DNA of 64,000 nucleotides from Boothiomyces macroporosus (GCA_027604185.1 JADGKB010000021.1:62001-126000), one strand, 5' to 3'; shown: positions 1-11,083, numbered from the stretch's first letter. A program made the numbers and translations. The notes: generated by a model from the letters alone, not told the origin.

Positions 1-177
1 CGTAGATTTTTCTAAAAAGTAAAGCACAATTTCATTCTGATGGTAGGCTATTGCATCAAATAACAGAGGTGTCCCCGTATTTGGATCTGGAACCGAATAT
101 TCATATCCCTTGTTTATAATTGTCCATTTTACAGCGGATAAGTCGCCGTTGCATATAGCAAGTTTGAGCTCCTGCAT
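1..177 (-). CDS. Ankyrin-repeat protein, N-terminal fragment
   Basis: The frame is open from an ATG at 177 to the window edge, so the gene is truncated here at 59 residues. An in-frame stop lies just upstream of the ATG. The visible part reads as a capping helix (LKLAICNGDLSAVKW) followed by an ankyrin unit with the typical TGTPLLFDAIAYHQNEIVLY pattern, so it is a myotrophin-like or longer ankyrin protein. Partner and role cannot be inferred. It is divergent from the Tim44-like gene starting at 446, leaving a 268-bp shared upstream region. Confidence 0.6.
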   Translation of the reverse strand, partial: MQELKLAICNGDLSAVKWTIINKGYEYSVPDPNTGTPLLFDAIAYHQNEIVLYFLEKST

Positions 178-445
178 ATCGAGCGCGTATTAGTATTTGG
201 TTGAAAATCTTTTCATTTAGCATAACCTTCACCTTAGCACTTTGATGGTTGTAGGAAATTATTTTTGATAATTGGTATCACCAACACCAAAGGCCAAGAG
301 CCCAGAAAGTCATCAATGAATTACTGTTCAGCACTACAGTCATATGTAGCTTTTTCTGTACAAATCGTTTGTACTACAGAGGCAAAGCGTTTGTGACTCA
401 CTCAAGTACAAACCATATATAAGCAATATAATTCTTATCCTATTC

Positions 446-1623
446 ATGCTTAGTATCAAAACAATACAGCGTCCTATTCAAAGGGCAACAACCTCCGTAA
501 TCAGAAGCCAGACCCGCAGACTGAACTTATTTGTTGTATTTGCAGATTCTATTAAAAGACAGATGGGGGAACACGACGACTTTAAAAACAACTTGAAACT
601 GTTATCAGCTGAAACTGAAAAGATTACACAGTCAGAAGTGATGAAAAATGCCAAGAAGGCAGTCTCCAATAGCATGCCAACCTCTATGTGGACAAACCTG
701 GGTAATGCAGCTGTCAACAATTCAGTATTCCGCGCTACCAGCTCTTCTTTTTCCAAAGTCATTGCTGTTGCAAACAAGGTACCAGGTTACCTAAGCTAGA
801 TTGCTCAACCTGTCTTACAAAACAAGACTGTACAACACATATCAAGCAAAGTTAATGCAGTAAAGTCAGACCTTATTGGAGAAAGAAGAAACCCTCATTT
901 TGTAGAATACCAGCCCAAAGAAATTCGAGATACGGAAAAGGCTAGATTCTTGGCAAGGCTTTACATGAATCAAAGCAGAATGATCGAGAGTTCAACTTGC
1001 ACCTCGCTGGTTGTATCAAAAACTCAACATGGATCAACCATGTGGGATAAATTGAAAGCTTCTATTGAAAATGCTGTGAAAGTAGAGAACGAATATGCAA
1101 CCGCTATTACAGCAATTAGGACGGTTGAACCGTCATTCAAAAAAGAAGATTTTCTACACGAATTTGCTCATTACAACATTCCAGATATTCTAGAAGGGAT
1201 CGTGTCTGAAGATCTGGACCGCCTGAAGAAATGGTTAACATCAGCGGTATTAGATTGCTAATTTAGGCTTTGGCAAAGGCAGAAATTGATTTTAAATCTC
1301 ATAAGCAGACAGGTTTTAAATCTGAATGCAAAATTATCGACTATCGATGGTGCAATATTCAAAGAATGTACATGTACGAGAATGAAATCCCAGTCGTATG
1401 TTTCAAATTTCTAACCACTGAAATCAAGTGCTACAAGAACAAAGACGATAAAATGGTGATTGGCGCACCAGACAAGATTCAAAATTACCTTTACTACTTT
1501 CTAATGACCAAGTCCAACTTTATCGATCCAGAAGCCCCTTACAATGCTTATACCAACAACTGGGTACTACTGTTTTGGCATCGCAAGATTCCAACACTGG
1601 ACCTACTTGGTATGTTATACTAG
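446..1623 (+). CDS. Tim44-like protein, shortened paralogue
   Basis: Tim44 is the peripheral inner-membrane subunit that tethers mtHsp70 to the TIM23 translocase. Removing two introns (779-799, 21 nt; 1247-1266, 20 nt) gives 378 residues. The basic, Arg-rich N-terminus resembles a mitochondrial presequence. The C-terminal Tim44 domain (TVEPSFKKEDFL onward) is collinear with the neighbour at 1808-3098, including both intron positions. It lacks about 35-40 residues before the domain that the neighbour has, and its last residues (WVLLFWHRK...) diverge. A TATA box is at about 415. It looks intact but is evolving faster than its sister and could be specialised or decaying. Confidence 0.75.
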
Positions 1624-1807
1624 AGCCTCATGCTGTAAATAAAACCTAATCTATCAAGTTAAATCCCAATGAATATGAGATTAACCACTGGCCAACCTGT
1701 GCGCTTCATCATATAATCGCAAGGGATACAAGAGGTATTTCGTGCAGTGACTTTTTCTGCCTTAAATTGCTGCTGTCACATAAAGTTTTTCAATCAAAAA
1801 AAAATAT

Positions 1808-3098
1808 ATGAATCGACGATTGTTACAGAGGCCAATTCATAGGGCAACAAATGTATTTGCAAAGCAACAAATCCGCCAAGTGAACGTATTTGCTGAATTC
1901 GCAAAATCTGTAAAAAGACAAGTAGAAGAAAACAAGGATTTCCAAAAGGATGTTAAAATGCTGTCAGCAGAGACAGAAAAAGTCGCAGAGTCCGAAGCAA
2001 TGAAGAATGCAAAGAAAGCGGTTACTGCTACAAGCGAAGCAACTTCCAAAGTTATCGGGGCGGTCGGTAGTGCTGTTGGAGCTACTTTGAATAATCCTGT
2101 AGTTAAGGCTACTGGAGAGGCCATCTCTAAAACGGCCGAAACTGTTGCTGAAGTAACTCAAAAGGTATCGTTTAATTTAATTGAAGGTTGCAGAGCCAAT
2201 TCTTGAGACCAAAGCTGCAAAAACAGTTGCAAAGGGTGTTGACTCTATCAAGAAGGATGTTGTTGGAATTGCTGGAAATGCATATTTCGCAGAGTATAAA
2301 CCAAAGGAAGTTCGAGAAAAAGAAAAGGAAGAGCTCCTAGCTAGAAGAAAAGTTGTGAACCCAACCGATGAATTTGGAATCCCAAGAGTTGAAGGGCCAA
2401 TCGAGGAAAACGAAGAAGCAAGCGGAGTTGTATTGCACAAGAGCAGCAAGTTCAACGTAGCATGGGAAAAATTCAAACATGATTCACCAATTGCCCAAAA
2501 ACTATTTTCATTCTCAAAATCTTTGGAGGAAAATGATTCCTCGGTAATGAGATTTTGGAGAAACCTTCGAGAAAAAACAGTTGTTGAAGAGTCTGAAACT
2601 GTTCAAGTTATTAAAGCTATTCGCGCAGTTGAACCCACATTCAATCAAAACGATTTCCTTCAAGAGACTGCACATTTCGTTATTCCAGATTTACTTGAAG
2701 CCTATTTAAAAGGGGAGGAAGAATTATTGCAAGAATGGCTCACTGAAGGGGTAATTATGGTGTTAATCTAGGCATTTGCTAGTTTGGCTTACGGGTTTAA
2801 AGCCCAAAAAGAAGCAGGTTTAATTTCTGATTGCAAACTTGTAGACTACCGCAACTGCGAAATCGAAAAGATGATGTTGTTGGAAGAAGAAACTCCAATT
2901 ATACTAGTCAAATTCTCCACCACTGAAATCTTGCTGTTTAGAAACAAAAAAGGAGATATCGCACTTGGAGCTGAAGACCAACTTCAAAATGCTAGGTATG
3001 TCCTAGCTTTCACTAAAACAAAACTAATCAATCCAGATGCGGAATATAATCCAAAAACCAATGGATGGACAATTGTGCAATGGGCTCGCGCAGCTTGA
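1808..3098 (+). CDS. TIM44: Mitochondrial import motor subunit Tim44
   Basis: Three exons joined across introns 2165-2186 (22 nt, acceptor AAG) and 2751-2771 (21 nt) encode 415 residues. In order: an Arg-rich presequence, a charged coiled-coil linker, an Ala/Val/Thr-rich amphipathic stretch, and the conserved C-terminal Tim44 domain (AVEPTFNQNDFLQET, then KLVDYRNCEIEKM). Known role: recruits mtHsp70 to TIM23 on the matrix side. The length is close to yeast and human Tim44. It lies 184 bp downstream of a shorter Tim44-like copy in the same orientation, so the pair arose by tandem duplication. An AATAAA directly follows the stop codon region. Confidence 0.9.
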
Positions 3099-3149
3099 TC
3101 AATAAATCATAATCATATTTAAAAATACTATTATATTACGGTATACGGT

Positions 3150-4178
3150 CTAGGCGAAATTGCGGAAAAGCATTTCCTAAAGTTAGCCATAGTTACATAG
3201 GTTAGAAAAATGACTGCACTAGCTGGGGCACTCCGAGCAACAGTTATCCCAAAACCTCTAAAAAATCCTTTAACCCCATGTTTCTGGTATATCGACCTAC
3301 TGGCACTAATAAAAGTATCGTCATTATGTAGTCCAGACTGGATTCTACTCTTTACTACATCAGAAGGATACAATGCTACATGAAAAACCACGTACCTACG
3401 TTATAGCCGATACCAGCTAATCCACCTGCGCACATTAGTTGCCAAGGGGCAAGATCTTCTTTTTTCTTTGCATCTTTAGATATTTCAATTATTTTTTTGA
3501 CTGATGCCTCGTACACACCTGTATCAACAATCATGTACCAAACCAAGCAGCACCACCAGCGACTTCTCTTAAGACAGTACCAGTATGCCCCTTGTACAAT
3601 CCAAACACTCCTTCATGGCGGAGGATATGGCGAAAAAGAGATATTGGTCCTCTATGTTTGGTTCCACTTCTTGATAGCTCTGGTAAGTAGCCTTGCATTT
3701 GCAGTCTACATTTGATTAATTCAACAGGAGTCAGAACGTAAGATACGACTGCTCCGGATAATCCACCAGCCAAGCAAAGTTGTCTGGTTGCAAGCTCTTC
3801 ATCTTCTTTCATATTATTGGCGTATTTGATGATATCTTGAATTTGATTATATGCTAGAAATAATACAGCACTCTCTGCCATTGAACCAACCATTGGCGCA
3901 GATACACCCTAAATTACTCATAATTACTGTATAGAATCCCAAAAGTCCCTCTGTTTTAATGATGTTTCTGATGCAGGAAAACAGACCATGATTAGGTTGG
4001 GTTTGCATATGAGTTTTGACAGTATCAAATGGGTATTCCACCAAATTGCCTGCAAATCCAGAAATCTATTGTCAAAAAAAGGTACTGAGCCAAATACAAG
4101 CTCTGCTATTCGGGACTCTGGTTTTATTGGTGGTATTGATATTGATGGCAGAGTATCTTCATTTTTTTGCACAAGCAT
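3150..4178 (-). CDS. Mitochondrial carrier, ORT1-like (copy A)
   Basis: Six exons with introns at 4066-4085, 3909-3927, 3519-3538, 3376-3395 and 3177-3196 (19-20 nt) encode an SLC25-type carrier. The three carrier repeats are visible from their motifs: YPFDTVKTHMQ, LTPVELIKCRLQM and LYPSDVVKSRIQ. The GHTGTVLREVAGGAAWFGVYE block and the second-repeat signature resemble the ORT1/ARG13 ornithine (basic amino acid) carriers of the inner membrane. Upstream of residue 1 the frame is closed by a stop, so I start at the first ATG (4178). The paralogue at 14250-15302 has all five introns at the same sites. Substrate is inferred from family resemblance only. Confidence 0.85.
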
Positions 4179-4842
4179 GGTGAGTTTAACTTTGGGTGTC
4201 AGCTTGAATGAATCCACCCTTCATTGTGGCTTCCGACTCCCAATGGACCCAAACAAATTTCACAGATTAATTATATGGTACAGGCATAGTTGATTTACAA
4301 CCTTGTGTATGAATAATAGTGGGGAATGCCAAGGCAAAGATCAAGGTGTGCTTTCACTTACGCCCACTTTCACTGGACCAATTTTGCATGACAATTTTTT
4401 TATACAGGCCGCAATGATTATAGAGTGAAATTATTACATGGTGAGGCTCAGTTGTAGCCTGCACATCTACAATTTCCCCCAAAAATTGAACAATACATCT
4501 TGCCCAAAAAGAATGTATGTGGAGCAACAATTCATTATCTCTCAATCATATCCATCTATGCCGTCATTTCCGGGGCAACAGTAAATTCAGTACTGTGGCA
4601 CTACGCCACTACCTTCCATTTCTGTACATCTCCAGCGGCTAGGAAACAGAAAAAATCTATTGAAATACAAATATTTATGCAATAAGGATGATCTGTCACC
4701 ATCGGACTTTTTCTTATAATGAATAATCTTGCATAAAAGTGGTACAATTTCGCCACCTGATTGCAAGGATTGTCAATGTCCATAATCGGTTCCCCGGTCG
4801 GCTACTCTATAAAAAAGCTGTGGAACTTTTTCAAAAAGAAAA
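4179..4842. other. Intergenic, 664 bp
   Basis: Separates the minus-strand carrier from a plus-strand small basic gene. I see no open frame with an ATG and family resemblance. A minus-strand open stretch at 4354-4545 lacks an ATG. The right end carries the TATA box of the gene at 4843. Confidence 0.5.
4808..4815 (+). promoter_or_regulatory. TATA box of the 4843 gene
   Basis: TATAAAAA, 35 bp before the ATG at 4843. Confidence 0.55.
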
Positions 4843-5304
4843 ATGGAAATGAAAAATGCGCACACTGTAAAGAAGTTACTACAGATATCCCTAAGAAATG
4901 TGGAGGAAGAGAAATTCAAAACTACAGTATCACTGCGCAAGTCGGTCTTGTCCTTGAACATGGCAAACGAGATTCTTTCCACTCTTGACAGAGTAATCGC
5001 AAAGACAGACAAGCAATACGTTCCCAAGAAGAGGATACCCGCTCAAATCAACACCGTCTATTCTCTGCCGTATCCGAAACAGAAAAGGATGAGGGGAAAA
5101 GTGTACACTCGGAGGATTACCATCGGCAAAGAAATAGATGAACCGGAAAACGCTCTGGACGAAACGCCCAGAAAGACTTTTAAACTTGGTTTGAAAAAAA
5201 GGGTTTGTCCGCTAAAGACCGAATACTTGTTGGACGATAAAGTGGTGGATCAAAAATCCAAACTGCAATCTATTATTTACAAACTCTCTAATTTATTTCA
5301 ATAA
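4843..5304 (+). CDS. Small basic protein of unknown function (pair member 1)
   Basis: Single-exon ORF of 153 residues that I do not recognise. It is rich in Lys/Arg, has a short helical N-terminus, a basic middle (KQKRMRGKVYTRR) and a hydrophobic-helical tail (SIIYKLSNLF). It is probably distantly related to the next gene (5677-6105): both have a Thr/Ser-rich helix containing an NxAN motif about 40-60 residues in and a similar amphipathic C-terminus. The stop codon TAA is embedded in an AATAAA motif. A TATA box lies 35 bp before the ATG. A nucleic-acid-binding or structural role is possible but unproven. Confidence 0.55.
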   Translation: MEMKNAHTVKKLLQISLRNVEEEKFKTTVSLRKSVLSLNMANEILSTLDRVIAKTDKQYVPKKRIPAQINTVYSLPYPKQKRMRGKVYTRRITIGKEIDEPENALDETPRKTFKLGLKKRVCPLKTEYLLDDKVVDQKSKLQSIIYKLSNLFQ

Positions 5305-5676
5305 AATTATCCTATCAATAAACGTTTCTAGCAACGTTGATGACACGTTTGCTCGTGCTTATGAATCGAACGTTTCGAATTTTTTTCCAAACTAAATTGA
5401 GATTGTGGCATTTCTCCCGACGGCCAGCCGCATTTTTGAAACCAGCGATTTGTAAAAAAAAGAAATTGTAAATAACTGATCAGAGTGTAAATAGCATTGG
5501 AAATTAATATCCGATAGTAGAACACATGTATTTTGCAGCGCTAAAAGTATTCAAGTGGAAAAATCTACATTCTCCGAGGGTTACCAATTCTCCGCCTCGA
5601 ATTTTTCCTCCTTACGTTAGCCGCCGAAAATGAGATTTTTTTTAAAAGGCGAGATTTTTCTCTTTAATTTAATTAA
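5305..5676. other. Intergenic, 372 bp
   Basis: Lies between the two small basic genes. No convincing coding frame. It holds the AATAAA of the left gene and a TTTAAAAGG promoter-like element about 35 bp before the right gene's ATG. Confidence 0.5.
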
Positions 5677-6105
5677 ATGGACGACAGTGAAAAATTTACT
5701 ACACTCTCTATACTATGGCAAGTGTCCCAGGAGAAGCTAAAGAAGGAAAAAGTCGCTAGCCAGAAAATGTACCAAATTATCTTGACCACAAACCTCGCCA
5801 ACGCTACTTCAGAGAGTCTGGAAAAGTATATAAAAAATGGGACTCAAAAGATTACACCACCGCTAAGTAGATATTCTGCTGATACTGCAAAGAAACCAAA
5901 GAGAAAGCCAAAAACGAAAAAGATGATGCCATCCAAACCACTTATAGATATACAGCAAGTTATTAAACAGTCAGAGGAAAAGAAACTACAGAGCACGCTG
6001 GTGGAAGTCAAGCCTAAACCCCAAGCGGTAAAGACGGAAGGAATGAGGAAATTATTTAAAAATTTAATTACAAAGTGCGGGGATTTAATTACTCAGAAAC
6101 TATAA
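5677..6105 (+). CDS. Small basic protein of unknown function (pair member 2)
   Basis: Single-exon ORF, 142 residues, highly basic (KKPKRKPKTKK), with a short N-terminal helix and an amphipathic C-terminal helix (MRKLFKNLITKCGDLI). No recognised domain. The general plan matches the gene at 4843-5304, suggesting an old tandem duplication. The ATG at 5677 is the first in frame. The stop (TAA) runs straight into AATAAA. Confidence 0.55.
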   Translation: MDDSEKFTTLSILWQVSQEKLKKEKVASQKMYQIILTTNLANATSESLEKYIKNGTQKITPPLSRYSADTAKKPKRKPKTKKMMPSKPLIDIQQVIKQSEEKKLQSTLVEVKPKPQAVKTEGMRKLFKNLITKCGDLITQKL

Positions 6106-6347
6106 TAAAAAGTATATTTACTAATGTTGGTATTTGGCTTCAGTTATGGATAGATCTAGTCAATCGGAGTTTTAATTTAGATCGATCGGACAAGGCGTGA
6201 TCAGCAATTAAAAAAGTTTACAGCGTGGCTATTGGCTGGAATGTCACTCTGAATTAAAATTGCTTGGATGAATGAACATATGATGTTTCTCCACCCACTG
6301 GTAGATCTTTGCAAAAGAAAAAGCAACTTGAATACCATTTTATTACA

Positions 6348-7068
6348 TTAGCTTAATTGCATACTGGCTTGAAGAGCAGCTAATTCTGCATCCACGTCAT
6401 CTTCAACAACTTGCTTCTTTACTGGTCTAGGCGGTTGAGCTATAGCTAAATAAGAAACTAAATACCAGGGATATTTGTGGATGGCACTGAAGGCATAGAT
6501 ATTCCGGTATCCAATAGTTTCGCATCTAGATCTTCTTGCTCTAAATCCTCCAGCTCTTTATTCAACTCGTCTTCGTCGTAATCAATTCCTAATCCAACTG
6601 GCTGGGAAATAGCATCAGAAATTTCATTAGCAAGGTCCATCTGTTCGCGAATATCATCCATCGTATCATCGACTTTATCAATATTCCTGAATTAACTAAT
6701 GTTACATTTTGCCGTGAATGGCTTTCATTGCTGCTGCACCAGCTGCCATTGCATTCATTGTTTCTAGATTCACGTTTGCGTTTTCTATCGCCATAACTTG
6801 AGTTTCCAATGTTAACCTGGAGCCTGATATCTTGTTAATCTGTTCTTCATAGGCTTTCTTTCTCTTCAATGCCATCAGTGCGGCTGAATTAAAAACGAAT
6901 ACCTCGCTTGTTTTTCGTCGCATTTGCTTTGGCCATTTTGAGCTCTTGTTGAATCTTTGTTTCTAGGTATTTTTCTCTCTTTTCCAGCATTTCCAAAGAT
7001 TCTCTGAGTTTTATTATCGCATCCTTTGGGTTCGCTTGGGTTTGTTTTGCCTTTCCAAACAGATTCAT
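6348..7068 (-). CDS. SNF7: ESCRT-III subunit Snf7/Vps32 (CHMP4)
   Basis: Four exons (introns 6884-6902, 6687-6705, 6446-6465; 19-20 nt) encode 220 residues. The N-terminal basic helical hairpin of the Snf7 domain is clear (MNLFGKAKQ, LRESLEMLEKREKYLE, AALMALKRKKAYEEQ), followed by a strongly acidic region (DEDELNKELEDLEQEDLD) and a C-terminal Leu-rich helix typical of CHMP4. Known role: the main filament-forming ESCRT-III subunit in endosomal sorting, abscission and membrane repair. Length fits the family (about 220-240). The terminal helix is a likely Bro1/ALIX-binding site by family knowledge. Confidence 0.92.
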
Positions 7069-7199
7069 TTTTGAGGAGAACGAAACCGCCTCTTTTTTCT
7101 AGGGGTTTTGACCTGCCAAAAGTACAGCTGCAGTCTATTAAGATATCATTTCTGCAGACACGTTGCCAGGGGTATTTCAAGATTCAAAGCATAAATATA

Positions 7200-7918
7200 T
7201 TATAATTTGGAAGACAAGAAATGAGACAAGTCTCTCAATTCATCATCGCATGCAGAGTGTCCCATTCCACTGTACGGTCTAAATGTTACATTGAATCCCA
7301 TTGATTTTAGAGTTTCCATAGACTTTTTACCCCACTCGTATTGAACTACTTGATCGTCAGTTCCATGTCCCATAAAGACTGGGGTTTTGTCATTAACGCT
7401 AGCCTTGATACTTTCAATCTTGCTGCTTAATGGAAGATAACCTAAAATTATGATAAATTACCACTAAGCGCAACTAACGCACCAAGTTTATGATTGGTAG
7501 TGAGACCAGTCAATAGAGTCATGGCACCGCCTTGAGAAAAGCCTCCAAGAACAATCTTGTCGCTGCTAATTCCTGCATCGATTTCAGTCTTGATCAGTCT
7601 GTTGATTTCTTCAACAGTTGCCAACATCCCAGACTCATCCTCTTTAGCAGTAGCCTTGTCTAGCGAGTAGATGTCGTACCAGGCAGGCATAGCCATCCCC
7701 ATATTCAAAGTAACTTTCTTGTGCGGTGCATGAGGGAATATCCATTTTACATGCTTGAATGCTGGAGCCAACATTCGTCCAACTGGCTCCCATCCTAACC
7801 CTGTATCTCCCAACCCGTGCAGGAATATTACTGTTGCGGTATGCTTTGCTGTCGGTTGAACAATTGCTGCTTTTAAAGATGCCATTAGGATTGCAAAATA
7901 GATTTGTAAAAAATTCAT
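7200..7918 (-). CDS. Acyl-protein thioesterase (APT1-like serine hydrolase)
   Basis: Two exons (intron 7442-7461, 20 nt). Alpha/beta hydrolase with the family blocks FLHGLGDTG, WIFPHAPH, nucleophile motif GGFSQGGAM (Ser), catalytic Asp in GTDDQVV and His in GMGHSACDDE. Known role: removes palmitate from S-acylated proteins and shows lysophospholipase activity. Two in-frame ATGs exist, at 7918 and 7885. A TATAAATA element at about 7947 is 29 bp before the outer one, matching promoter spacing elsewhere here, so I prefer 7918. The inner ATG would give the more usual N-terminus. It is divergent from the ABCD gene. Confidence 0.9.
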
Positions 7919-8033
7919 TCTTAAATTATTTTATTGACGTATTTATACTTTTATTTTAAACTTGAGTTTATATGGTTGAAAATCATGTTGGGTTTTAGTC
8001 ACATGTTACTGAGCAGTTTTCCCACTTTTTGAA

Positions 8034-10338
8034 ATGGCCATCACACCGTAACTGCAAATCTAACACCAGAGAGCAAAAGCGGATAATATCGCATATCAGT
8101 AAAGCTGCAGCTGCTGGTGGAATTGGACTTTACTTTTTACGAAAGGTATTATCAAAGAAACAAAAACAAAAGTCGGTCGAACCGGAAGGGCCTTTACGAA
8201 TCAACAAGAATGTCCTCAAAGTAAAAAACATTAATGGCAGGTTGGAGTAGATAAAAAGTTTTATCAGCAATTGAAATATATTCTCAAAATTTGTATTCCA
8301 TCGTGGAAGTCTGGAACAGTAGGGATTTTAGCTCTGCACACGTTCTTCTTGATCATGCGAACTTATTTAACCGTTGTAGTTGCTCGGATTGATGGGAGAA
8401 TTGTAAAGGATATGGTTGCGGGAGATGGACGCTCGTTCTTGAGGACTTTGGCAATCTTTATGACTATTGCCCTACCAGCCACTTACACCAACAGTATGAT
8501 TAGATATTTACAATCCAAACTTGCGGTTGCTTTGCGTACCAAACTGACCAAGCATGTACATGATTTATACATGTCAGAAAACACCTACTACAAAGCAATC
8601 AATTTGGATAACAGAATTGATGGAGCAGATCAATTGATAACTACTGATATCAATAGATTCTGTACCGCGTTGGCGAATTTGTACTCTAACCTTGGAAAAC
8701 CAATGTTGGATATTGTTATTTTCAATTATCAGCTAGGAAGAAGTATCGGTTTAAGTGGAATGTGGGGATTAACTCTGAATTACGTTGTTACTGCAACAAT
8801 TTTGAGAGCAATTACCCCGCCATTTGGTAAATTGGCGGCAGAAGAAGCAAAGCTGGAAGGTGACTTTAGAAGTGCTCATTCTCGACTAATCACGAATGCA
8901 GAAGAAATCGGCTTCTACAATGGAGAAGAACTTGAAAAATCAATCTTGGATAAAACATATTCACGGTTAATCAAGCATATCAACTACATTTGTAAACAAT
9001 ATTTAACCCAGATCAAATTCGTATTTCGTACAACATGATGGAGGACTTTATTGTCAAGTACACTTGGTCTGCTGTTGGTTTAATTATGGCTAGTATTCCA
9101 GTGTTCTTCCCTGAGCGAGCTGGTGGTAGGACAAAGAGAGAAGAGGCAATGTTGGAAACTACACCTCAGTTGTCGTCTGAAGGTGCTTCAATTTCTTTAG
9201 CAGCAGCAAAGACTGGAAGCAGAACTCAACGGTTCATTACCAACAAGAGGTAATCTATTCTAAGTTAGATTGATGGTTTCTTTGGCAGATGCTGGTGGTA
9301 GAGTAATGTATTCGTACAAGGAACTTTCAGAGTTAGCTGGTTATACTTATAGAGTGTACAATATGTTGAGAGTGTTTGAAGATTTAAAAGCTAAACGCTA
9401 TTTGCAGCCTGACACTGTTACTGATCCTGTTTACAAGCTTGACGCTATTAATGGAAAATTACACATTGACAATGAAGGTAATTTTCATTTAAAAGTAGTT
9501 GTTAGCTTTGATACTACTGATATTGTCACTCCTATGGGAGATTCGTTGTTAATTGACAAACTCTCCGTAAAGATTGCATCTGGGGAACACTTGATGATCA
9601 CCGGCCCTAATGGATCTGGTAAATCAAGCATCCTCCGGGTGCTAGCAGGTTTATGGCCACATTTCGCTGGAGAGATTACAAAGCCAGATTCAGATAGCAT
9701 TTTCTATGTGCCTCAACGCCCGTATTTGGCAATAGGAACATTGAGAGAACAAGTAATCTACCCGCACACTGTGGAGCAAATGAAAGCAGCCGGAAGAACA
9801 GATGAAGAACTTGTGGAAATTTTAAAAACTGTCTATTTAGATTATATACCAGCAAGAGAAGGTGGATGGGAAGCAATCAAGGAATGGAAAGATGTATTTT
9901 CAGGAGGTGGTCAACTATTTAACTCTAGGTGAAAAACAGCGCATGCAATTAGCAAGATTGTTTTATCATAAACCAAAGTTTGCCGTTCTTGATGAAGCAA
10001 CCTCAGCAGTTTCTACTGATGTCGAAGCTTTGATGTACAATTCGGCCAAAGAACAAGGAATTACCTTGATTACTATTTCTCATCGTCCATCTCTATTCAA
10101 ATACCATCCGTATTTGCTGAAAATTGGAGAAGGGCCAAAGGGTAAAAATTGGGAATTTAAACAAATTGGTACGTTTGAATCTTTGGCACAGTCCGTAGAA
10201 GCCGAAGCTCGTAAGCTTGAAAAGCAAATCTCTGAACTTGATGGATTGCAGGAGCGATTGACTGTTATAAACAAGGAACTTGGGCTGACCGTTAAAACAA
10301 CAGAAGAAATGGGTAATGCCAAGCGTACCTTAATCTAA
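8034..10338 (+). CDS. Peroxisomal ABC half-transporter (ABCD family)
   Basis: Six exons (introns 8048-8069, 8221-8240, 8992-9011, 9250-9268, 9907-9928) give about 733 residues. The first exon is only 14 nt; without it there is no in-frame ATG. One N-terminal transmembrane domain is followed by the ABCD signature region ([26 protein letters not shown]) and a nucleotide-binding domain with Walker [11 protein letters not shown]-loop YVPQRPYLA, signature FSGGEKQR and Walker [13 protein letters not shown]. Known role: import of very-long-chain acyl-CoA into peroxisomes as a dimer of halves. The last intron cuts inside the ABC signature. A further 18-nt in-frame intron at 9478-9495 is possible. Confidence 0.92.
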
Positions 10339-10675
10339 TCAATAAATGCTTTACAAAATTCTTTCAATTTAATTTTAATATTTGCCGCCGTGGGATTACA
10401 TAAGATGAAAAAACACAGTATACCTATTTTGGATCCAACGCATGGTTCCCATTAGAAATTGTCATGCGAACAATACGAATGAATGGCTCCATTAGCATTC
10501 AAAAGGAGTCTTCCCAATCATTCTGATTGTTTTTCGAGCACCATCTGCTTCAGAATTGAACCCTTAGCTTTTTTGCTTTCACTGCTTGGTGCTTTTTTCC
10601 ACACTGCAATTCCGGGCCCTTACTTTGTGAACCCGTCAAAGTTTTCTATAAAAAGCACTCACAAACAAAAAGTTC
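10339..10675. other. Intergenic, 337 bp
   Basis: Between ABCD and the TXNDC17-like gene. It contains the AATAAA of the former and the TATA box of the latter. An open stretch from an ATG at 10483 overlaps the next gene in another frame and shows no family resemblance. Confidence 0.5.
10647..10654 (+). promoter_or_regulatory. TATA box of the TXNDC17-like gene
   Basis: TATAAAAA, 29 bp before the ATG at 10676. Confidence 0.6.
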
Positions 10676-11083
10676 ATGTCACTTTTGCAAATCGAAGCTC
10701 AAGACTTGATACAGCGGCTGTCAGAGTGCGGCGAATACAAACACCGGTTTCTTTACTTGACATCAACAATGGAGAATGGAAAAGCCTGGTGTCTATCCTG
10801 TGAAAATACCAATGAATTTATAACACGAAAATTACTAAATATTCCCGACTCGATCACCTTTCAAATCAATTGTGCATATCCTGGAACACCAGAGGGAGAG
10901 ACTCAGAAACAAATAGTTGCGGGATTGATAAAGGATGGCCGGGCGATCCACATCCCCGCCATATATGACTTGAGCTGCCCAAGACCAGAAAATCTTTTAT
11001 CTCTAAGGAATCTGGACAAGTTCTTGGAAAACTATGAACAACTACAATTTGTAAAGCTCTTATTTCAATCAAATAAGATGTAA
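10676..11083 (+). CDS. TXNDC17/TRP14-like thioredoxin-related protein
   Basis: Single-exon ORF of 135 residues. The block LYLTST-(x)5-KAWCLSCENTN matches the redox-active region of the TXNDC17 (DUF953) family, where a small insertion precedes a WCxxC motif. Here the active site is CLSC, keeping both cysteines. The C-terminal Q(F/L)VKLLF helix also fits the family tail. Known role of TRP14: cytosolic disulfide reductase acting on low-molecular-weight disulfides and selected proteins. Between them is a longer, more divergent middle part than in animal proteins. Confidence 0.7.
   Translation: MSLLQIEAQDLIQRLSECGEYKHRFLYLTSTMENGKAWCLSCENTNEFITRKLLNIPDSITFQINCAYPGTPEGETQKQIVAGLIKDGRAIHIPAIYDLSCPRPENLLSLRNLDKFLENYEQLQFVKLLFQSNKM

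Noticed and set aside
4354..4545. Minus-strand open frame that looked like a small OB-fold protein (RPA3/Ten1-like)
   Set aside because: No ATG in frame and no intron that supplies one; the resemblance is too weak.
8029..8250. Start of the ABCD gene at a TTG codon in a continuous frame
   Set aside because: A 14-nt first exon with a proper ATG at 8034 and a 22-nt intron (8048-8069) gives a normal start in the required frame.
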